Assembly: GCA_947177185.1 (NCBI GenBank)
Contig: CAMWTJ010000002.1
Location: forward strand, 1-64,000
Reading direction: 5' to 3'
Source: an uncultured Porphyromonadaceae bacterium
Lineage (GTDB): Bacteria; Bacteroidota; Bacteroidia; Bacteroidales; Muribaculaceae
Length of the DNA stretch: 64,000 nt
The notes under the pieces were generated by a model. That model searched no databases. It had not been told where the DNA came from and was given only the letters and a program-made list of their open reading frames with translations. A program made the translations under genes and the position numbers. Of the stretch, positions 58,891 through 64,000 are shown piece by piece (the stretch's first letter is position 1; each line of letters starts with the position of its first letter).

Positions 58891-60078
58891 TTATAATGAA
58901 TCGTTGCGGCGGATTTTTATGGGGAGCGCGCCTTCGGGCAGCGGTGCTCCTTCCGGCATCACCAGGGCGAGGTGTCCGCCACCGCCGGCCCCGGTCATTT
59001 TCCACGCCACGGCGCCTGCGGCGCGTGCGCGGTCTATAAATTCGGCCACTCCCGGCGCCATCATGGCCGGAAACATGGCGGTCTGCGCCTCGAAGGAGGC
59101 GAGATATGCCTTGGCGAACGCGTCGTCGTCGCGCGCCATGATTGCCTCCCAGCATGCGTCGGCTGCCTGAGCCAGTGCTTTCACCTTCTCGGGCGTGATG
59201 TCCTTGCCTTCCACCACGGAGTAGCCCGGCGTGCGCGGAAACATCGGCAGCAGGCACAGACGGTTTTCGAGCCACGACAGTATGGCCTCGTCGTGGCAGC
59301 TTTCGATGCGGTCGGGCCAGTAGCGGTTGTCGTAGTGGTGTCTTACCAGGCCGGTCATGCATATGCCTATGGCATCCTGCGCGCCGGACACGTGTCCGCG
59401 GTCGTCCTCAGGGTCGTTCTCGAAGCAAAACAGCAGTCGGGCCAGCATCTCCTCGTCGTAGTTCGGGAGCTGATACGGCCATATCTTGCGTGCGGCGTTG
59501 CGTGTGGAGGTCGACATGCCTGCCCTCTCCATGAACGGCTCCTCGCGCGCCTCGATAGACACTGTGATGGCCCATCCGGGGCAGTACTGCGACACGTAGG
59601 GCTGGTCAATCCACGTGCCGGCGAGGTCTATGCGATACGGCAGCGCGCACTGCACGGTGGAGCGCAGCGAGGTGGTGGAGCGTGCTTCCAGGCCGGCGTC
59701 GGGCACTCGCTGCAGCTCCACATATTCGATGCCGCGCTCGGCGCACAGCCGGCGCTTGGCGTCGGAACCGCCGTCGGAGTTCACCACGAAGATGTCGGGC
59801 CTGACGCGGTCCAGTGTGTCCACGAAATCCATCATGCCCGAGCCGCGGTTGATGTAGGCGTCGGTCACGTAGCGTATGGACTTCACCATATAGAGCCGCT
59901 CCTTTTCGGAGCACACTGTCTTGCGGTTTTTGAGCTCGCGTATGGTGGCGTCGGAGCCGATGCCCACATAGAGGTCGCCGAAGCGCGAGGCTTCCTTGAA
60001 GAAAGCCACGTGCCCGGAGTGCAGCATGTCGTAGCATCCGCTTACAAACACTTTTTTTCTGCTATCGCTGTTTTGCAT
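58891..60078 (-). CDS. Nucleotidyltransferase-GHMP kinase fusion, probably sugar activation
   Basis: A 395-residue two-domain protein. Residues about 8-130 are a cytidylyltransferase-like domain with [13 protein letters not shown] (the HxGH motif, His20 and His23) and [11 protein letters not shown]. Residues about 142-395 form a GHMP kinase: motif 1 [15 protein letters not shown], motif 2 [13 protein letters not shown], motif 3 [14 protein letters not shown]. Both domains act on small phosphorylated sugars in related proteins. Position between a FucP-like transporter (17-base overlap upstream) and fcl (2-base gap) suggests kinase and nucleotide transfer steps that salvage fucose or another deoxyhexose; a heptose is also possible. 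It is far smaller than, and differently built from, Bacteroides Fkp. The substrate is not proven. Confidence 0.8.
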   Translation of the reverse strand: MQNSDSRKKVFVSGCYDMLHSGHVAFFKEASRFGDLYVGIGSDATIRELKNRKTVCSEKERLYMVKSIRYVTDAYINRGSGMMDFVDTLDRVRPDIFVVNSDGGSDAKRRLCAERGIEYVELQRVPDAGLEARSTTSLRSTVQCALPYRIDLAGTWIDQPYVSQYCPGWAITVSIEAREEPFMERAGMSTSTRNAARKIWPYQLPNYDEEMLARLLFCFENDPEDDRGHVSGAQDAIGICMTGLVRHHYDNRYWPDRIESCHDEAILSWLENRLCLLPMFPRTPGYSVVEGKDITPEKVKALAQAADACWEAIMARDDDAFAKAYLASFEAQTAMFPAMMAPGVAEFIDRARAAGAVAWKMTGAGGGGHLALVMPEGAPLPEGALPIKIRRNDSL

Positions 60079-61342
60079 GGTCGTATATTATTATTCCGAA
60101 TGAGTAGACCGCTATCACCACAAAGCAAAGCGCTGGCACGGCAAACGACGCCGCGATGCCGCACGCATCGGACACGAGCGCCTGCAGCGGAGTGATCAGC
60201 GCCCCGCCGAGTATGGCCATTATCAGGCCCGAAGCGGCTATTTTGGCAGTGTCGCCGGTGATGCCCTCGAGTGCTTCGCCGTAGATGGTGGGAAACATCA
60301 GCGACATGCACCCCGAAATGCCTACCAGCGCCCACACGGCAGCCTCGCCCGGCGCGGCTATTACCGTGATGGTGCACACGAGAGCGCACACGGTGGCGGC
60401 GGCCAGCAGCAGTATGGGGCGCACACGCCCCATGAGCCAGGTGAACAGGAAGCGCGCGGCCGTAAACGCCAGTATGGAGTATAGAAACACCATGGCGGCG
60501 TCGGGCTCGGCCACGCCGCGGCGGTCCATGACGAAGCGTATGGTGAACGACCATACGCCGGTCTGCACGCCCACGTAGAAGAACTGGGCCACCACGCCGT
60601 AGCGGTAGCGGCGGTTGCGCCATAGAGTGCCGAACGCCGCCGCCACTCCCGAGCCTCCGGCCGAGGTGTCGCGGTCGGAGGGCATGCGCACGCACGCTAT
60701 GACTGCCAGCAGCGCGAGCAGTACGCAGCCTATGAGCATGTAGGTGCCGCTGACGGCGTCGAGTTCGTGGCGCTGCACGGCGGCAAGCGCCTCGGCTCCC
60801 ATGCGGGAGCGCTCGGCTGCGTCGGCGCCATGCAGTTCCGAAAGTATGAAATGGCGGCTGAGCAGGATGCCGCCCACCGCGCCCACGGGGTTCAGCGTCT
60901 GCGCCACGTTGAGGCGGCGGGTGGCTGTGGCGGCCGGTCCCATCGACAGGATGTACGGGTTGGCCGTGGTTTCAAGCACGGCGCATCCTGCCGCCATCAC
61001 GTAGATGGCAAACAGGAAAAACGCGTAGCTGGCCACGGCGCCGGCCGGATAAAACAGCATCGTGCCTGCCGCATACAGAGCCAGTCCGAGCAGTATGCCC
61101 GACTTGTAGCTGTGGCGGCGTATGAACATGGCGGCCGGCAGCGCTACGCAGAAATATGCGCCGTAGAAGGCAAACTGCACCAGCGATGTCTGCAGGTCGC
61201 TCATAGACATGATGCGGCGGAAGGCCGCCAGCAGCGTGTCGTTCATATTGTTGGCCAGTCCCCACAGCAAAAACAGCAGGGACACGAGCACGAAGGCGAG
61301 GGCGGTCCTCGGCTCGCTGAGGCGGCGGGTGTGCGGTTTCAC
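60062..61342 (-). CDS. FucP-like MFS sugar:proton symporter
   Basis: A 426-residue transporter with 12 predicted helices. The first helix shows FLLWGLANNMNDTLLAAF, and the fucose-permease group's ETTANPYILSMGP and NVAQTLNPVGAVGG are present in the middle; FPTIYGEALEGITGDTAKIAASGLIMAILGGA follows near the C-terminus. FucP proteins import L-fucose, but glucose/galactose relatives exist, so the substrate is inferred from the fucose operon. It overlaps the downstream fusion gene by 17 bases. Confidence 0.85.
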   Translation of the reverse strand: MKPHTRRLSEPRTALAFVLVSLLFLLWGLANNMNDTLLAAFRRIMSMSDLQTSLVQFAFYGAYFCVALPAAMFIRRHSYKSGILLGLALYAAGTMLFYPAGAVASYAFFLFAIYVMAAGCAVLETTANPYILSMGPAATATRRLNVAQTLNPVGAVGGILLSRHFILSELHGADAAERSRMGAEALAAVQRHELDAVSGTYMLIGCVLLALLAVIACVRMPSDRDTSAGGSGVAAAFGTLWRNRRYRYGVVAQFFYVGVQTGVWSFTIRFVMDRRGVAEPDAAMVFLYSILAFTAARFLFTWLMGRVRPILLLAAATVCALVCTITVIAAPGEAAVWALVGISGCMSLMFPTIYGEALEGITGDTAKIAASGLIMAILGGALITPLQALVSDACGIAASFAVPALCFVVIAVYSFGIIIYDHAKQR

Positions 61343-61367
61343 AGTCAGTGGTGCCGGTGCGTGGGGT

Positions 61368-62459
61368 TTATTTTACGATGCCTTTTTCGAGATATTCGGC
61401 AAGGTTGGTGCGCACCTGCTCGCCGGCGCGCTCCACGGCCACCTTGGCCATGTCGGCGTCGACCATGAGGTTGACGAGCTGTTCGAACGAGGTCTTTTTC
61501 GAGGGGTCCCAGCCGAGTTTCTTGCGGGCCTTGGAGGGGTCGCCCCAAAGGTTTACCACGTCGGTCGGGCGGTAGAAATCGGGAGAAACCTCGATGAGCA
61601 CACGCCCGGTGGCTGTGTCGATGCCTTTTTCGTCGGCTCCCTCGCCCTCGAAACGCAGCTCGATGCCTGCACGGCGGAACGCCAGCTGGCAGAACTCACG
61701 CACGGAGTGCTGTTCGCCGGTGGCTATCACATAGTCCTCGGCCTCGGGCTGCTGCAGTATGAGCCACATGCACTCCACGTAGTCGCGTGCATAGCCCCAG
61801 TCGCGCAGGCTCGAGAGGTTGCCCAGGTAGAGCTTGTCCTGTTTGCCCTGTGCGATGCGTGCGGCGGCGAGGGTGATTTTGCGTGTGACGAATGTTTCGC
61901 CGCGGCGTTCGCTTTCGTGGTTGAACAGGATGCCCGAGCAGCAGTACATGCCGTAGGCCTCGCGGTATTCCTTCACTATCCAGAAGCCGTAGAGCTTGGC
62001 CACGGCGTAGGGGCTGTAGGGGTGGAAGGGAGTGTTTTCGTTCTGCGGCACCTCTTCCACTTTTCCGTAGAGCTCCGATGTGCTGGCCTGATAGACGCGG
62101 CAGCTGTCGGTGAGCCCGCACAGGCGCACGGCCTCAAGGATGCGGAGCACGCCGGTGGCGTCTACGTTGGCGGTGAACTCGGGCGAGTCAAACGATACCT
62201 GCACATGGCTCTGCGCGGCAAGGTTGTAGATTTCGTCGGGGCGTACTTTCGACACTACCTGCATGATGGACATGGAGTCGCCGAGGTCGGCGTAATGCAG
62301 GTGGAAATTGGGCTTGCCCTCAAGGTGGGCTATGCGTTCGCGGAAGTCTACCGACGAGCGGCGTATGGTGCCATGCACGTCGTAGCCCTTGTCAAGAAGA
62401 AACTCGGCGAGGAAGGAGCCGTCCTGGCCCGTGATGCCGGTTATGAGCGCTGTTTTCAT
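61368..62459 (-). CDS. gmd: GDP-mannose 4,6-dehydratase
   Basis: A 363-residue SDR enzyme, first step from GDP-mannose to GDP-L-fucose (or GDP-rhamnose). [26 protein letters not shown] is diagnostic, with [25 protein letters not shown] and the catalytic YAVAKLYG. It works with fcl in the same operon, which points to GDP-L-fucose as product. Confidence 0.97.
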   Translation of the reverse strand: MKTALITGITGQDGSFLAEFLLDKGYDVHGTIRRSSVDFRERIAHLEGKPNFHLHYADLGDSMSIMQVVSKVRPDEIYNLAAQSHVQVSFDSPEFTANVDATGVLRILEAVRLCGLTDSCRVYQASTSELYGKVEEVPQNENTPFHPYSPYAVAKLYGFWIVKEYREAYGMYCCSGILFNHESERRGETFVTRKITLAAARIAQGKQDKLYLGNLSSLRDWGYARDYVECMWLILQQPEAEDYVIATGEQHSVREFCQLAFRRAGIELRFEGEGADEKGIDTATGRVLIEVSPDFYRPTDVVNLWGDPSKARKKLGWDPSKKTSFEQLVNLMVDADMAKVAVERAGEQVRTNLAEYLEKGIVK

Positions 62460-62520
62460 TGTTGATAGTTAAATCTGTCGTTACCTTTTGTTATAGTTGT
62501 ATTGTGGAATCTTAATGATT

Positions 62521-63276
62521 TCACTTGCTTTGTTCTTTTTCGCGGGAGCGCTTTGCGCGCCACTCGCTGTAGAGCAGGCGCGGCAGCGACTCCACTATGC
62601 CGCGGCAGCGTGCAAACTGTTTCTTGGGCTCGCGCGAGAGGCGGTACACAAATTCGAGATGGCTGTCGACCATCCACTGTGGCGCGCGTTTGGCCTCGAC
62701 GCCGCTGAAAAATTTGAACACCGCGCCCACGGCTATGGCCACGCCATGCTTCAGGTGGGGCTTCAGCCGGTGCATGAACTGCTCTTGCTTGGGAGCTCCG
62801 AGGGCCACCCACACTATGTCGGCGCCGTCTTCTTCAATCATCCGCGCTATGGCCGGATAGTCGAATTCGTCGACGGCGCGGAACGGCAGTTCGTGGAAGG
62901 TCATGGACTCCACGTCGGGGTTCCAGGCTGCGATGGTGCGCTGCAGCCCGTCGAGGGTGGGCTGCTGTGTGCCGAGGAAAATCATGCGGTAGCGGCGGCT
63001 GCGCACTATGTCTTCGAAAATCTGGCTGCCGCTGTACTGGCCGAAGCGGCGTCCGTAAATCCATTTTATGTACAGCGGGACGTAGCTGCTGTCGCAGATG
63101 GCAAACATGCCGTCGTTGACCACGCGACGGTAGTTCTCGTCGCGGAACGCGTTGTTGAGAATCACGCCGTCGGCCACGCATATGTAGTCGGAGCCGGGCT
63201 GCGGCAGGCGTTCGGCTATGCTGCGGTGCACTGCATCTCGGTCGAATTCGTAGTTGAGCTTGAAATAGGTTTCCAT
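62521..63276 (-). CDS. WecG/TagA/CpsF family glycosyltransferase (GT26)
   Basis: A 251-residue membrane-associated glycosyltransferase. Family motifs are YICVADGVILNN, MIFLGTQQPTLDGL, DIVWVALGAPKQEQFM and IAVGAVFKFFSGVEAKRAPQW. Such enzymes transfer ManNAc(A) or a similar sugar to a lipid-linked intermediate. It is the second gene after upxY and before gmd. The donor sugar cannot be deduced. Confidence 0.92.
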   Translation of the reverse strand: METYFKLNYEFDRDAVHRSIAERLPQPGSDYICVADGVILNNAFRDENYRRVVNDGMFAICDSSYVPLYIKWIYGRRFGQYSGSQIFEDIVRSRRYRMIFLGTQQPTLDGLQRTIAAWNPDVESMTFHELPFRAVDEFDYPAIARMIEEDGADIVWVALGAPKQEQFMHRLKPHLKHGVAIAVGAVFKFFSGVEAKRAPQWMVDSHLEFVYRLSREPKKQFARCRGIVESLPRLLYSEWRAKRSREKEQSK

Positions 63277-63295
63277 CTCGCTTTCGTGTGAAGCT

Positions 63296-63859
63296 TTATT
63301 GAACGAATGAAATAAAGTCAGGGTCTACCTCCACGGCTGCCGTGAGCAGTCCGGGCAGTTCCACTATCAGGCGTCGTTTGCGCATGCCTTTCACCGACAG
63401 GAGCCGCCCCTGATAGCCGTCAAGCGGTCCGCCCACTATGCGTATGCGGCGTCCGTACATCTGCGCGGTGAGCTCGTCGGGGCTGTAGAAGCGCGCGCTC
63501 TCGTCGGCGGCTGTCGCGCCCATGAAGCGGGCCATGTCGGTGTCGCGCACCGTCAGCGCCGTGCCGAAGGCCGCTCCGCGCATGAAGCGGTACTGCAGAG
63601 TGGCGGTGGCGCGCACCACCGGGTCGAGCAGCGAGCGTGTGGACCGCACAAACAGAAGGTCGCGCACGAAAGGCACACGTTCGCGCCTGCGGCGGCCGTT
63701 GGCGCCTGTGCGCACCACCCACTGCATGGGGGTGTACACCTCGAATCCTTCTTCGGCGAGCTGCCTGTAGGCCGGGTGCAGTGCGTTGGCGCGCTTAAGG
63801 TCGCGCATCACAAACCATTGTGGCACGTCGGGGCTTATAATCTCTGCGGCAGATAGCAT
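63296..63859 (-). CDS. UpxY family transcription antiterminator (NusG-like)
   Basis: A 187-residue NusG paralogue. The NGN domain starts QWFVMRDLKRANALHPAYRQLAEEGFEVYTPMQ, and RVPFVRDLLFVRS follows; a KOW motif lies near the C-terminus (GGPLDGYQGRLLSVKGMRKRR). UpxY proteins act in cis to keep RNA polymerase reading through their own capsule operon. It is the first gene of the operon running to fcl. Confidence 0.93.
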   Translation of the reverse strand: MLSAAEIISPDVPQWFVMRDLKRANALHPAYRQLAEEGFEVYTPMQWVVRTGANGRRRRERVPFVRDLLFVRSTRSLLDPVVRATATLQYRFMRGAAFGTALTVRDTDMARFMGATAADESARFYSPDELTAQMYGRRIRIVGGPLDGYQGRLLSVKGMRKRRLIVELPGLLTAAVEVDPDFISFVQ

Positions 63860-63921
63860 ATAGTGGTGGCGCGTACCTATTAGACTGTGAATAAATTTGT
63901 TCAGAACTGTGTTTCAGACTG

Positions 63922-63929
63922 CAAAGTTA
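63922..63929 (-). promoter_or_regulatory. Promoter -7 box of the UpxY-led polysaccharide operon
   Basis: TAACTTTG on the minus strand gives a leader of about 60 bases to the ATG at 63859. No well-spaced -33 TTG is seen. I find no paired inverted repeats around it in the 141 bases available, so there is no sign of an invertible promoter on this side; the far side is outside the window. Confidence 0.55.
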
Positions 63930-64000
63930 CGACAAAAATCTCAATATACATATCGGTGAGCTAAAAAACTCTGACTTTTCAGCGCTTTGACATGGATTCG

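Noticed and set aside
58889-59362. Upstream extension of fcl
   Set aside because: It lies within the kinase fusion gene in another frame; the fcl Rossmann domain starts at 58888.
63860-64000. Invertible capsule promoter
   Set aside because: UpxY loci of some Bacteroides have promoters flanked by inverted repeats, but no inverted pair is visible in the bases available here.
1-64000. tRNA, rRNA, CRISPR, insertion sequences or prophage
   Set aside because: I found no cloverleaf-like sequence, no repeat-spacer array, and no transposase, integrase or phage structural gene among the supported frames.

Overview
The window is chromosomal DNA of a GC-rich Bacteroidota, most likely of the order Bacteroidales. 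A family such as Muribaculaceae would fit, but this is inference and no rRNA or tRNA gene is present to confirm it. The evidence is the many upstream boxes of the form TAnnTTTG (the Bacteroidota -7 element), plus an UpxY-type antiterminator, a TamL-like lipoprotein porin, a LruC-domain lipoprotein, DUF4827 and DUF349 proteins, and carbohydrate loci with AraC regulators. I see no insertion sequence, prophage, CRISPR array or tRNA. Most of the window is compact core genome with short gaps and many 1 to 4 base gene overlaps.

Layout. Bases 1-7022 hold a GH95 alpha-L-fucosidase, an AraC-type regulator, a divergent GH5_8-like mannanase and a secreted protein built of four tandem non-catalytic modules. 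Bases 7054-10000 (minus strand) hold a shortened ComEC, a YeiH-type transporter and aroE. Bases 10110-14718 hold a LruC lipoprotein, a small lipoprotein with a peptidase-like motif, an EamA transporter and an FKBP isomerase. Bases 14721-20541 hold a macro-like protein, then minus-strand lpxB, tadA, rnz and galM as one operon, an M48 protease and a second AraC regulator. That regulator is a clear paralogue of the first.

Bases 21002-29245 are a six-gene mannan operon: GH36 alpha-galactosidase, manA, GH5, sialate-O-acetylesterase family esterase, GH5_7 mannanase and CE7 esterase. It fits breakdown of acetylated galactoglucomannan, but no SusC/SusD pair is present. Bases 29260-44225 are mainly housekeeping: flavodoxin, DHH phosphoesterase, DUF4827 lipoprotein, glmM, a biotin-dependent (de)carboxylase subunit, an NfeD/membrane protein/SPFH operon, a C39-like/VKOR fusion with a CPHC thioredoxin, a branching enzyme and a dihydrouridine synthase. 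Bases 44459-50041 hold a DUF349 protein, a sugar-phosphate transferase that starts polysaccharide synthesis, and a TamL-like outer-membrane protein.

Bases 50178-56507 are a thiamin operon behind a TPP riboswitch (thiS, two thiE-like genes, thiG, thiH, thiF, a methyltransferase, tenA, thiD). It has no thiC. After a ClC chloride channel, the minus-strand block 57947-63859 is an UpxY-led polysaccharide operon. It carries de novo GDP-L-fucose synthesis (gmd, fcl), a FucP-like transporter, a WecG/TagA glycosyltransferase and an unusual nucleotidyltransferase-GHMP kinase fusion. The most interesting points are that fusion, the tandem-module protein next to the mannanase, the paired AraC regulators at two mannan loci, the thiC-less thiamin operon and the VKOR/thioredoxin pair.
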